From a virus: a DNA stretch of 30,611 nt. A model generated the notes under the pieces. That model was not told the origin of the DNA and did no database searches. It saw only the letters and a program-made list of their open reading frames with translations. The DNA is taken from positions 1 through 30,611 of the IMG/VR virus record IMGVR_UViG_3300038505_000022; one strand, given 5' to 3'. Shown here piece after piece: positions 14,712 to 23,273 of the stretch. The stretch's first letter is position 1, and each line of letters begins with the position of its first letter. A program made the translations under genes and the position numbers.

Positions 14712-14740
14712 AGTATAGAACATAAAAAGTATTTTGTCAA
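14712..14740 (-). promoter_or_regulatory. Sigma-70 promoter of the packaging operon
   Basis: Minus strand TTGACA (14740-14735), 17 bp, TATACT (14717-14712). Start expected near 14705, giving a leader of about 42 bases with a hairpin and GGAGG. Confidence 0.87.
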
Positions 14741-14747
14741 CACATTT

Positions 14748-15761
14748 TTAGATACCGATCTTGCCGCCCTCTTCAAAATTGTCGTTAAAAAGGTCTATCT
14801 GATCCTTAACTTCTTTTAAGGCATCGATAAACGGTATTTTTCTAACCAAATGCCGAATATATGCCTCTTTTACGTGGCTGATAGTAAGGCTATCAAGCCC
14901 TAAATAACTGCACACTTCGGTATCTAGCACATCCTCTTCCGAAGCCCCCAAAAACCTCAAAAATTTCTGTTTACTTTCTAGTGGAATTCCGCTATATTTA
15001 ATGAGGTAATCAACTCTCCCCGGACGATTTATCACGTTCTCTTTAATGAGTTCTGGATAATTAGTGGTCATGATATAGACAATAGGATTCTTCACAAGGC
15101 CTTTCGAATTGTCTAGAAGCTCCAAAAACACGCTATTATCAAGTGTGTCCTCATGCGCCGCCCCAGCACCTCCAATATCTTCCAAAATAACCATGATTCT
15201 TTTTGCGCCATCTGTTAAAGATATTAGTGGTAATATTTCTTTTAGACCATCAAACACATCCGAAGTGCCCTCAGCCATAACGACAACGGTGTCGGATACC
15301 AACCCTTTCGATAGCTCCATGATACTGGCCGTTTTACCATTGCCCGGAGGGCCATAAAGCATAATTCCTATTTTGGGAAACAAGCCATTGTCCATATAAA
15401 CGGACTCATTATTAATGAAGGACGTCACTATTTGGTTTAATTTAGCAACAGCCGGTATATCGCCGAAAAATGGGGTTTTAATCGAATACGATTCTTGTTG
15501 CAAAACCCAAAAAGGTGAGAACATAGTGCCCAGATTTACAATTCTGTATAGCCCTGGCTTGGTTGGTATATTTGGGCGGTCAGTAACCACTTTATCCTCT
15601 TCTACTTCATAGATAACAAGCGAATCCGTTAGCCACACATGCTTATCATCTTCCCCCATTGGCCACTCAAAATAACGACCCTCATATAGGGTTTTTTTGA
15701 TAGAATCAGCACTAATAATGTTTTTAACAACGATTTTGCCGCGATTTTCAGAACTCACCAT
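14748..15761 (-). CDS. AAA+ ATPase, Bcs1/FtsH-like core
   Basis: 337 residues. The AAA+ module shows Walker A GPPGNGKT (137-144), Walker B VILEDIGG (191-198), sensor 1 MTTN (231-234) and the arginine finger region NRPGRVDYLIKY (245-256). The N-terminal 120 residues are unique and would confer substrate choice. Family members remodel or unfold proteins using ATP hydrolysis, usually as hexamers. Here it may help virion assembly, replication or host protein remodelling; the sequence does not say which. Its start overlaps the small upstream gene by seven bases, so the two are coupled. It is not a replicative clamp loader, since it stands alone with a Bcs1-like RPGR motif. Confidence 0.85.
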   Translation of the reverse strand: MVSSENRGKIVVKNIISADSIKKTLYEGRYFEWPMGEDDKHVWLTDSLVIYEVEEDKVVTDRPNIPTKPGLYRIVNLGTMFSPFWVLQQESYSIKTPFFGDIPAVAKLNQIVTSFINNESVYMDNGLFPKIGIMLYGPPGNGKTASIMELSKGLVSDTVVVMAEGTSDVFDGLKEILPLISLTDGAKRIMVILEDIGGAGAAHEDTLDNSVFLELLDNSKGLVKNPIVYIMTTNYPELIKENVINRPGRVDYLIKYSGIPLESKQKFLRFLGASEEDVLDTEVCSYLGLDSLTISHVKEAYIRHLVRKIPFIDALKEVKDQIDLFNDNFEEGGKIGI

Positions 15762-15979
15762 TGCCCCCTGTTTTTTAATTTGCGAAAAATTGCATCTAAT
15801 TGGTCAGAAATCCATTTTGCATCCTTTTTTGTTAGTTTTTTGTAAAAAGGTGCAATTTCTTGCTCAATACGGTTGTTTTGAGCTTCAATCCATTGAGCCG
15901 AAAACGCATCTAGTTTTGGCATTTTCAGCTTACCCATCTCTACCACAATTTTTCTATGTAAAATGTTATACTTATTCAT
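15755..15979 (-). CDS. Small unknown 74-aa protein
   Basis: Reads MNKYNILHRKIVVEMGKLKM, basic, helical, with Trp-containing segments (AKWISDQLDAIFRKLKNRGQ). Coupled by a seven-base overlap to the AAA+ ATPase that follows, suggesting a partner or adaptor. The ATG at 15979 lies six bases after a perfect -10, so a transcript starting there would be leaderless; GGAGG overlaps the promoter spacer upstream and would not be in that transcript. An internal ATG fifteen codons later is an alternative start. Confidence 0.65.
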   Translation of the reverse strand: MNKYNILHRKIVVEMGKLKMPKLDAFSAQWIEAQNNRIEQEIAPFYKKLTKKDAKWISDQLDAIFRKLKNRGQW

Positions 15980-15985
15980 AACACT

Positions 15986-16015
15986 ATTATACCTCCGTTT
16001 TTTTGTTTATGTCAA
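15986..16015 (-). promoter_or_regulatory. Consensus sigma-70 promoter overlapping the sbcC end
   Basis: Minus strand TTGACA (16015-16010), 18 bp, TATAAT (15991-15986). Both hexamers are perfect. It lies partly inside the 3' end of the SbcC-like gene and drives the 74-residue protein and the AAA+ ATPase. The expected start falls on or beside the ATG at 15979. Confidence 0.85.
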
Positions 16016-18106
16016 CCACTTTATTAACGATACGCCATCCTTTTTTTCAACCAACAACACACTTTCGGCCATATCTTTAACAGTTTTGTCATGATCAACC
16101 ACTAATGCTTCCCTTCCTGCAGACCGTATAATGTCCAAAAAAGCCATTTTAGATATTGGATCTAGCCCATCAAATGGCTCATCCAATATCCATATAGACG
16201 GTATGCTAGAACTAGAAATTGCACTAGATAGCGCTTTAACAAACGCTAAATCTATGGCAAGACCAATAGAGGTCTGTTCGCCCCCAGAAAAAGAATCGAA
16301 GCTAACATCCGTGTATTCACCACTATTATACCTAATCACCAACTCTCCATCTTTTGTTTTTCCGTTTTTGAGCTCTTTAGAAATGTCGTAGCCTAATGTT
16401 ATGTGCGAAGCATTTGGCACACTGTTTAGTATATGGTTTGCCTCGTCAAACACACTATCTAAAAAGTCCTGAAACAAAATAGAGGTGTATACTTTAATGT
16501 ATTGAAGCAAGCGATTGGCTACAGCACGCTCCGCCGCGTAAGCATCTAGCCTGCTTTGATTTTCCAGCAACAATAGCGACACTCTCTCGTATCTTGTCTT
16601 GTCCTGCTCTAAAATGGCCGAAGCTGACGATAAGTCTTGGGACTTTTTCCTCAATTCTGCTTCCTGTGACGACCTTACCGCTTCTAGCTGTTTTATGTCG
16701 TTATTAAGCGCGGACATTTCTGAGGTCAATTCTGCAATTTTTTCTTTTACTATATCTAAAGCTTTTTGCTTTGAGGCTTGAAACTCAGCTTGTTTTTTTG
16801 CAATTGATTTTTTTAGATTCGATACAAGAGCGCCAATTCCGTCAATATGTTTCTTCAGATCAGACTCTTGCTGTTTTAACTCCTGCAAAACGCTCTCTTT
16901 TTTCTTTATATTTTCTATTTTAAGATCCGCAGCAGCCACTTTTTGTTTTATTGCATCAGAAATAGCCTCTATATCTTTTTCTTTGCTGTCTATTTCAGCC
17001 GTTATGTCTGATACCTTTTTATCAAAATCGTCGCCAGACCATTGCCGTAAACAGACGGGACATTTTGACTCAGTTAAATGCGACAAAGATTCCCTTAAAG
17101 AAGCAATGTCCTTTTTTATTCTTTCGATCTTAGACTGCCCCAGCAAGACCTCAGACTTTTTTTGATGCTCAGCTTCCGATATTTCTTTGGAAATGGTGAG
17201 CGATAAGGTATTTATTTTTTTGGAAACCTCTGACATCTGACCTAAAGCTATTTCTTTTTCGCGATCTTTTTCAAGCATTTCCTGCTCTAAGGACGTCAAT
17301 ACATTGCCCAATACCTTGATTGTTCTGTCTAAATCGTCCGGGACACTGGACTTGGCTTGCTCTTTGATCTTATTGGCCAAATTATCCCTTTTGGCTGTAA
17401 GTTCTGCAATTTGCTGTTTTGTTTTCTCCAGGCTTTGTTTTAGGGTGGCTATATCTTTTTTGTGCAATTCTACAATAGAGGTGTATCGGCTTATATTCGA
17501 CTCGTATTGCTCTTTTTCCTTTTTTTGCTTCTCTAAATCTTCTGCATCTTTTTCGATCAAGAGGCTAAGCTCAGAATCTCTACCCTTTAATTTCGCCATC
17601 AGCTCCTCATATCTATTTAGCCCCAATATATCCGTTAATAGCTCAAAAGACTGTTTTGGAGTCAGGTTCACAAAAAAACTACGTTCTCCTTGCCTCTTAT
17701 GTAAAATTCTAGCAAAAAAATCCTTAGGTATTTTTAGTACCTGGTCAAATAAAAAGGCCTCAGCTTCTTTTCCTCCCTGAGCCAAGACTTCTCCATTTTT
17801 GGTTATTTTTAGTTCGTTGGACGCCTTAAGTTTTCTTTCTACTATGTAAATATCGCCTTCTTTTTCTAGCTCTAAAGAAACGTGCGGCTTGGAACCGGTT
17901 TGTCGGTTTTCAAACTGCTTTGCTGGCGATGACAGCACACAAAGGCCGTATTCTATAGCCTTAAAAAACATACTTTTACCTGCGCCAGAAGCACCGCCAG
18001 TGTCGTGATTAATTGCCTCTACGGTAGATAGAGGAATTTCTGAAAAATCAACGGTCTGGTCTATAATAGAGCCGAAACTATGAATTGTTATGCTTTTTAT
18101 TCGCAT
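16007..18106 (-). CDS. SbcC/Rad50-type ATPase, T4 gp46-like recombination subunit
   Basis: 699 residues with the full SMC-like layout. Walker A GGASGAGKS lies at 37-45. Two long coiled-coil arms rich in Glu, Lys and Gln flank a zinc hook CPVC at about 345. After them come the ABC signature SFSGGEQTSIGLA and Walker B IWILDEPFDGLDP near the C-terminus. With its nuclease partner SbcD/gp47 (25273-26295) it forms the exonuclease complex that processes DNA ends for recombination-dependent replication and may degrade host DNA. Shorter than bacterial SbcC (about 1050), like the phage forms (T4 gp46 about 560). The start at 18106 follows GGAAGAG and overlaps the end of the zinc-ribbon gene by 29 bases. 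Confidence 0.93.
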   Translation of the reverse strand: MRIKSITIHSFGSIIDQTVDFSEIPLSTVEAINHDTGGASGAGKSMFFKAIEYGLCVLSSPAKQFENRQTGSKPHVSLELEKEGDIYIVERKLKASNELKITKNGEVLAQGGKEAEAFLFDQVLKIPKDFFARILHKRQGERSFFVNLTPKQSFELLTDILGLNRYEELMAKLKGRDSELSLLIEKDAEDLEKQKKEKEQYESNISRYTSIVELHKKDIATLKQSLEKTKQQIAELTAKRDNLANKIKEQAKSSVPDDLDRTIKVLGNVLTSLEQEMLEKDREKEIALGQMSEVSKKINTLSLTISKEISEAEHQKKSEVLLGQSKIERIKKDIASLRESLSHLTESKCPVCLRQWSGDDFDKKVSDITAEIDSKEKDIEAISDAIKQKVAAADLKIENIKKKESVLQELKQQESDLKKHIDGIGALVSNLKKSIAKKQAEFQASKQKALDIVKEKIAELTSEMSALNNDIKQLEAVRSSQEAELRKKSQDLSSASAILEQDKTRYERVSLLLLENQSRLDAYAAERAVANRLLQYIKVYTSILFQDFLDSVFDEANHILNSVPNASHITLGYDISKELKNGKTKDGELVIRYNSGEYTDVSFDSFSGGEQTSIGLAIDLAFVKALSSAISSSSIPSIWILDEPFDGLDPISKMAFLDIIRSAGREALVVDHDKTVKDMAESVLLVEKKDGVSLIKWLT

Positions 18107-18305
18107 TTCGTATCTCTTCCCAATTTCCCATAACCTCTACGGTTTTTTGGGGTCCGTTTACCACTATAATACTATGAGAAGAGGGCGCTGTCAATTGTTT
18201 TTTTAGATTGCTAGAGCCACAATACTTACAGGTCAGTGTCTTATTTTGAGGCACTGACCGCATTTGTTCTTTTTGGCAATCTAAACAGAAAAAGAGCGCA
18301 AACAT
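18078..18305 (-). CDS. Small zinc-ribbon protein
   Basis: 75 residues beginning MFALFFCLDCQKEQMR, with two CxxC pairs (CLDC and CKYC, about 20 apart), a classic zinc ribbon like those of FmdB-type small proteins. The rest is polar and carries no other motif. It overlaps the SbcC-like gene by 29 bases and follows the 77-residue gene by one base, so expression is coupled. It may be an accessory nucleic-acid or protein-binding factor for the recombination complex, an inference from position only. Confidence 0.7.
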   Translation of the reverse strand: MFALFFCLDCQKEQMRSVPQNKTLTCKYCGSSNLKKQLTAPSSHSIIVVNGPQKTVEVMGNWEEIRNANKKHNNS

Positions 18306-18306
18306 A

Positions 18307-18540
18307 TCAAATATCTAATTCATATTCCCGAATAACGTTATACATATATTTCACCACATACTCAGTCCATGTCTCGTCTTTTGTCAGCTCAATATCTATT
18401 TTACCGCGGTCAATCTGCCTAAAGTGGTTCAAAATATCCTCTAAGGCAAGTTTATAGTCATTGTACCGCAACATATCAATCACTTCTTGCCTGTCTTCGT
18501 AGCCATTTATAACAAAAGAAATTGATACCTTTTTTTTCAT
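18307..18540 (-). CDS. Unknown 77-aa protein
   Basis: Begins MKKKVSISFVINGYEDRQEV, an alpha/beta-looking small protein with many charged residues and no cysteine. It lies between the trypsin-like protease and the zinc-ribbon genes with one- to 14-base gaps, so it belongs to the operon. Ribosome site AGGAG precedes the ATG. Function not recognised. Confidence 0.65.
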   Translation of the reverse strand: MKKKVSISFVINGYEDRQEVIDMLRYNDYKLALEDILNHFRQIDRGKIDIELTKDETWTEYVVKYMYNVIREYELDI

Positions 18541-18554
18541 TGCAAACTCCTATA

Positions 18555-19835
18555 CTACCAGGAACCATCCAATACATAATCCCACGTTCCGTCGCGGTCG
18601 TTTTGCAGAACTTTTGTAGGATAGGCCGCAAAGGTGGCATCGACATATTCGGTGCTTTTTGCCGAAACAACTCCAACGATCTGCCCTTTTGAGTTCAAAA
18701 CGGGACCTCCAGAATACCCGGGATGCACAATACCATTTAGCCTCATAGTTGAAACAGATACCACTTCTTGCTGAAGGCCTATACTACTGCACATATAGAA
18801 GTTGAACAATACTCTCTGCTGAACTTCTTTGCTTTCTTGTAAGAAGCTAGAAGCTCTATCGGTGCAACTATCCGGCATAAATCCACAACCCAACAATTCA
18901 CTAAAGAAAGAAGCACTATCTGCCACATCGCACAACACGGGCATTGGAAGTTCAATGATCGCTTTGCCGACAAATAGGCTGTTAGCTGACACAAACCCCG
19001 ACCTATTTAAAACAGCAGAAATGCGCAAGTCTTGATTGATTTCCAAGGACTCTTTGGACATCCTAAGGGGGATACTGTTGTTAGATACCTCTTCAGACTC
19101 CATTTTACAAATATCGCTTTTGACGTCAAGGTACATCTTTTTTACACGATAAGTACTGCCGTCTTTAGTCTTAAGGCCCAAAAAAAGACCTTGTGTTTCT
19201 TCTGTAGAAACAAAACCCTCTTTTTCCTCTTTGTATTTAGCGATATTTCTGAATCCTGCTCCGACAATACAAACATGGGCTGCGCTCAACACTAAATTGC
19301 TTTTTTTATTAAATAAGGACTGTCTTACAAACGCGCCGCTTCCTATAAAAGCAAAAGACCTACCCGTCGGTATTAACGATTTCTCGTATGAAGAATTTTT
19401 TAAATCCTCAAAAGAGGATTGGTTGCTTTGCAGCACGTAAACCGCAACCACTGATAAACTATTCTCGTCAGCATTATTCCTTAACACAACAGAAGTAAGC
19501 AAATCATGAATCTTAGGCTTCCATGACTGCTCTAATTTGTTATTCAAAGAGCTCTTTAAAAACAATCCCCAATTGACGATTTTGTCTTTATTCGTACGAA
19601 CCGAAAGTAACAATATAGCAAGGGACAAAAACAGCGCTGACAAACGAACCGAACGCTTTGACCGCCATTGTTTTTTTGCCTTTTTTAATAACCTAGATAG
19701 TTTTCTTTTTAATGATTGATATAGGCCTAACATATACCCCAACGCAATTAACACAAGATGGTAAATGGCTTTTGCCAAGGGTTGAAATTTTTTAAGCGTC
19801 ACCGTGTCTTTGAATGCTTTTTTCCAAGAGCTCAT
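18555..19835 (-). CDS. Membrane-anchored trypsin/HtrA-like serine protease
   Basis: 426 residues. Two hydrophobic helices (about 22-40 and 65-79) with very basic sequence between them (KRKLSRLLKKAKKQWRSKRS) suggest a double-spanning anchor. The rest is a chymotrypsin-fold protease: SAAHVC with His187, SDICKME with the likely Asp241, and HPGYSGGPVLNSKGQIVGVV with Ser375 in G-x-S-G-G-P. Several extra cysteines (189, 243 and a cluster near 295-320) could form disulfides if the domain faces the periplasm. Good GGAGG site. Such proteases are rare in phages; it could cleave host envelope proteins, process virion parts, or aid exclusion or lysis. It follows the ClpP-like gene after a 138-bp gap. Confidence 0.85.
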   Translation of the reverse strand: MSSWKKAFKDTVTLKKFQPLAKAIYHLVLIALGYMLGLYQSLKRKLSRLLKKAKKQWRSKRSVRLSALFLSLAILLLSVRTNKDKIVNWGLFLKSSLNNKLEQSWKPKIHDLLTSVVLRNNADENSLSVVAVYVLQSNQSSFEDLKNSSYEKSLIPTGRSFAFIGSGAFVRQSLFNKKSNLVLSAAHVCIVGAGFRNIAKYKEEKEGFVSTEETQGLFLGLKTKDGSTYRVKKMYLDVKSDICKMESEEVSNNSIPLRMSKESLEINQDLRISAVLNRSGFVSANSLFVGKAIIELPMPVLCDVADSASFFSELLGCGFMPDSCTDRASSFLQESKEVQQRVLFNFYMCSSIGLQQEVVSVSTMRLNGIVHPGYSGGPVLNSKGQIVGVVSAKSTEYVDATFAAYPTKVLQNDRDGTWDYVLDGSW

Positions 19836-19973
19836 TTTACCTCCTTTTGGCTCTTAAGTTTTTCAAAAAAAACTTTGTTTCGTGGGTCGCTATGCCGCTT
19901 AAACTATATGCGCACGCAAAAAAAATATGACCAAGAAACAACACTTTTAATCACAGCCATCCAAACAAACAAT
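19836..19973 (-). other. 138-bp gap between two protease genes
   Basis: No convincing gene, promoter or terminator. An A/T-rich perfect hairpin of eight base pairs (AAGTTTTT/AAAAACTT, 19856-19875) lies about 15 bases upstream of the GGAGG site of the trypsin-like protease. It could weakly affect translation. Confidence 0.5.
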
Positions 19974-20687
19974 TTATATCGTGCCTTTTGGCAAAACATC
20001 AACATCAAAAAATTCTGTCGCAAATCCCAGATCTACCGACTCTGTTCCGATAAATACCGTATCAGAAGATAAAATGTTTTTAATTTCTTTTATCTTTGTT
20101 TTTTTATCTTTTAAACCGGGGCGATAGTGCTGCAAAAGCATGGCCTCTTGAAGCGAAACGATTTTTTCTGACTCCAAAAACCACCTCTTTGTAGCTCTGG
20201 GGTCGCCTTGAATTTCCATTTTTCCGTAGTGGAACATGAGTCGCGATTGCGGCGTGATGAATCGTTTTGAGCCCGACAAAAAAAGAAAAGCGGCGGCGGA
20301 ATATGCATATCCGAACACGAATGTATATACCGGCGTTGTCTTTTTGATATTCTCAATCAGCTCATACACGGACAGCATGCCGTAAAAATCCCCGCCTAGA
20401 TTATTAACAATGAATAGATAAATTGGCTTGTTTTTGTCCTTCAAATAAAAAGAAAGAATATCCCTATACACCTTTTCTGCCGATTTTGAAGTTATTTCGC
20501 CATATCCCCCATCCTCCGAAAAGATATCGTCCTCTAAACTATTCAAAAACACAATCCGTCTTTTTTCAAAAATATTGCTACCAAAAACATCCATATGATC
20601 TTTGATAGCTTCTTCATAGGTAGGGTTTTTTGCCGCACCGTCTAATGGCTTGTCTTTTTTGTTGCTATTTTTTTTGGCGCCCTTCAT
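19974..20687 (-). CDS. ClpP-like serine protease (S14/S49 type)
   Basis: 237 residues of the ClpP/crotonase fold. Key parts: IYLFIVNNLGGDFYGMLSVY (the G-G oxyanion region near 98-99), FGYAYSAAAFLFLSGSKRF with nucleophile Ser130, and SRLMFHYGKMEIQGD with His153. The third residue is probably Asp near 209 (SSDTVFIGTESVDLG). The first 30 residues are basic and probably disordered. Two roles fit: a prohead protease that trims scaffold and capsid proteins, as ClpP-like enzymes do in several phages, or a cytoplasmic ClpP mimic working with a host unfoldase or the AAA+ protein here. It lies next to replication genes rather than the head genes, which leaves the choice open. Its start overlaps the end of the primase gene by four bases. 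Confidence 0.85.
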   Translation of the reverse strand: MKGAKKNSNKKDKPLDGAAKNPTYEEAIKDHMDVFGSNIFEKRRIVFLNSLEDDIFSEDGGYGEITSKSAEKVYRDILSFYLKDKNKPIYLFIVNNLGGDFYGMLSVYELIENIKKTTPVYTFVFGYAYSAAAFLFLSGSKRFITPQSRLMFHYGKMEIQGDPRATKRWFLESEKIVSLQEAMLLQHYRPGLKDKKTKIKEIKNILSSDTVFIGTESVDLGFATEFFDVDVLPKGTI

Positions 20688-21625
20688 AGACCACCCCTTA
20701 CCTTTTTTAATGCACTCAATATTGCGGTGTTTATTTCTTGCTCAGAAAAGTCGTGCTCCGCCGGAAACCAATCCGCAATAAACACCCTTACTATATCGTA
20801 GGGATAGCCTAGTTTAAACAACTCAAAAGCAATGGAAAAAACACTGTTATTTCTCGAATAGCCCGCAGATTTAAGTTGTCCGCTTTTTGCAAGCTTTAAA
20901 CGCTCTAGTGCCCATATAGGCAATGCCCTAACATCGACATACCCGCCAGACTCTTTAATCTCTCGCAGCCTTTCTTCTGATATTGTAGAAATCCACTGGC
21001 TATTGGACGTCATTTTTGGGGCTAAGTCCTTGTATTCATTCAAAAAAGATATAAAATCATTATTGCTTACGCGCCCATTGTTGTATAACAAATCCTGCAT
21101 TTTGCCGGTATCTTTTCGCTTAATAAAAGGTATTCTAATAGACCTGGTAGGGTTTTTGGTGTTTTGGTCTGCCTTGCTCACAATATTCAAAAGCCATTTT
21201 GCATAATAGGCATACTCCTCTAAGGTTAATACGGGCTCGACCAAAGATACCGCAAAGTGTATGGATTTATTCCCTGAGAACACTGCAACAGAAACAGGCA
21301 CTCTCATGTCGACAATGTACTTAGCCTGTTCTAAAATGGGCATATCGTCTATTTCTATTAAAAATGTGCGAAACTTTGTGACGTTCTTATCAAGCCTAGC
21401 GCCACTTACCGCATTAACAGAAACCAATTCTAAATTATTTTTATAGAAAGTATAAGTTCTTGTTTTTTCTCCGTTTTTTTGACCAATTAAATCTATTGAG
21501 CTTTGTTCGTTTAGGTAAAGTTTCAGCGGGACAGAAAAATAACCAAACTTGTTTTTTGACAAACAAATCTCATCGCCATCATCAAATAGAGTATAGAAAA
21601 AACGCTCCAGCTCTTTATTCTTCAT
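20684..21625 (-). CDS. Archaeo-eukaryotic-type primase (PrimPol-like)
   Basis: 313 residues. The central part shows primase motifs of the AEP superfamily: an acidic motif I, FLIEIDDMP (89-96); the SGNKSIHF motif with His (117-124) that binds nucleotide phosphate; and a third region KADQNTKNPTRSIRIPF (151-167) with an acidic residue and the Asn-Pro-Ser/Thr-Arg signature common in phage AEP primases. It would lay down primers for phage DNA synthesis. Overlaps the helicase gene upstream by 11 bases and the ClpP-like gene downstream by four, so primase and helicase are co-translated. No zinc-binding domain is present. A polymerase activity is possible, as in other PrimPols. Confidence 0.7.
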   Translation of the reverse strand: MKNKELERFFYTLFDDGDEICLSKNKFGYFSVPLKLYLNEQSSIDLIGQKNGEKTRTYTFYKNNLELVSVNAVSGARLDKNVTKFRTFLIEIDDMPILEQAKYIVDMRVPVSVAVFSGNKSIHFAVSLVEPVLTLEEYAYYAKWLLNIVSKADQNTKNPTRSIRIPFIKRKDTGKMQDLLYNNGRVSNNDFISFLNEYKDLAPKMTSNSQWISTISEERLREIKESGGYVDVRALPIWALERLKLAKSGQLKSAGYSRNNSVFSIAFELFKLGYPYDIVRVFIADWFPAEHDFSEQEINTAILSALKKVRGGL

Positions 21626-23273
21626 AATACTGCAGTCGTTTTTTAAGCATACTATACAATACGGGTTGATTCAACACATTAAAATCAATAATCAAACTAA
21701 AAGGTTTTGGGTCGTGATAGTCCTTGTATTTGCTTAGCTCAAGCCTCCTAACCGACCTACCTATAGCCCCTTGTTTACACGCAATTTCTGAAGAACCCCC
21801 TTGCCAATTGAAAGTAAAATGGGTCGGAAAAATGTTAACCCCCGTAGAAATTGCAGTCGTCCCTATCAATACACGTTTTTTCCCTAGATTAAAGTCCTCT
21901 ACCGCCGACTCTATATCGCTTTTTTCCACAAAATCCACAAACTTCCACTCCTCTTCGGACAGTAAGTTGCTATCCTTTACGACGGATATTAAAGCGCTGC
22001 CTTTTTTCCTTGAAAGCCTCTTTCGTGTTTCATCAGGCATCATAGCCCTAACAACCGACTCTTTGTTTGTAGTTGCTGTGGCCACGGCCACGACATCAAA
22101 AACACTCTTGCCTGTGCCAGACATTATAGAGTTTAGCGCATGGTAAAGTAGGTAAATCTGCCTTGTTTCATTCACAAGCACTAGTGCCGATCTTTTTTTG
22201 TCATCCTTTATTATGTTATGGTACACTGTTTCAGCAATGAGTTTTGCTATATTGTCGTTATACAGAAAATGTGCCCTTTTTATGGCCATGGCATCTTTTG
22301 TGTTTACATACCCTTCAAAGCTCGATTCGACATCGACTACTTTCACCTTAAAAGGACAAATATACCCATCAGCCACCGCATCCTTTGTTTTGTATCGCAT
22401 AACAACAGGCCCTGTTATTGCCTCTAAAAGCCTGTTTAGGCCATCTGGCCTTGTATGGGTTCCTGTTAAAAAATACCTATAAGGAACGTGCTCCAAAGGA
22501 ACAAACGCCATAGCTTCCAATGTCTCAGCTGAAAGGGTATGGGCCTCGTCAAAAATAGCCACCTCAAAACGCTTAAAATACTCATAATCAGGATGATCTT
22601 TGTCAACATTAGCGATCGAATCTGATACCGCGACAATAAAGTTCGCGTCAGGATTTTTCTTTTTTCCCCCGCCATAAGTTCCTACTGTGCTCTTTCCGAA
22701 ATAATACTCAAACTCTTTTAACATCTGCTCAAAAATGGACACAAACGGGGTGATAACAATAGTTTTTAACCCTAATTTTTGCGCAAGCATAATGATAATT
22801 AAGGTTTTGCCAGTGCCTGTGGCCGATTCTACAGTTGCATGGCGATGCTGCAATAAAAGCTCAACGGCCTTTGTTTGATATTCATACGGCTTAAATTGCA
22901 ATGGATTGGCGTATGGGTATGGTCTAGGCTTGGGTAAAGAATACTTGTACTCTATGCCCTCCTCCTTATCCTTCAAAAGTTTTATAGACTCGTCTAAATA
23001 AGGTATGTATCCAGTTCTAATATATACCTCGCCACTTTCTTCCCAAGAAATAGGCCTAAACATGACCCTTTTCAATTCCTCTTCTTCCTTTAAAAGCTTG
23101 TTAAAATACCAATTATTGCCGTTTATAGACGCAGTCCTCATGTTGTTTCTAATTTGATCAAGCCTGTAAACCACGGACTCGTTCCTGTCCTTGATAGGGG
23201 ATTTTAACAAAAGCTCTTTTAGATATGGGTCCACGACCTTAGATATGGACGGACTGACCGCTAAAAATTTCAT
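21615..23273 (-). CDS. SF2 DNA helicase, UvsW-like
   Basis: 552 residues with a full SF2 set: Q-like FKPYEYQTKAVELLL, motif I ATGTGKT (151-157), Ia TIVITPFVSI, motif II DEAH (242-245), motif III FLTGTHTR, and the C-terminal motifs GTTAISTGVNIF and QGAIGRSVRR. Layout and size resemble T4 UvsW, which unwinds branched DNA and R-loops and helps switch from origin-dependent to recombination-dependent replication; a primase-helicase role with the next gene is the alternative. ATG at 23273 overlaps the stop of the subtilisin-like gene (ATGA). The gene for the recombination nuclease subunit SbcC lies in the same strand block. Confidence 0.85.
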   Translation of the reverse strand: MKFLAVSPSISKVVDPYLKELLLKSPIKDRNESVVYRLDQIRNNMRTASINGNNWYFNKLLKEEEELKRVMFRPISWEESGEVYIRTGYIPYLDESIKLLKDKEEGIEYKYSLPKPRPYPYANPLQFKPYEYQTKAVELLLQHRHATVESATGTGKTLIIIMLAQKLGLKTIVITPFVSIFEQMLKEFEYYFGKSTVGTYGGGKKKNPDANFIVAVSDSIANVDKDHPDYEYFKRFEVAIFDEAHTLSAETLEAMAFVPLEHVPYRYFLTGTHTRPDGLNRLLEAITGPVVMRYKTKDAVADGYICPFKVKVVDVESSFEGYVNTKDAMAIKRAHFLYNDNIAKLIAETVYHNIIKDDKKRSALVLVNETRQIYLLYHALNSIMSGTGKSVFDVVAVATATTNKESVVRAMMPDETRKRLSRKKGSALISVVKDSNLLSEEEWKFVDFVEKSDIESAVEDFNLGKKRVLIGTTAISTGVNIFPTHFTFNWQGGSSEIACKQGAIGRSVRRLELSKYKDYHDPKPFSLIIDFNVLNQPVLYSMLKKRLQYYEE

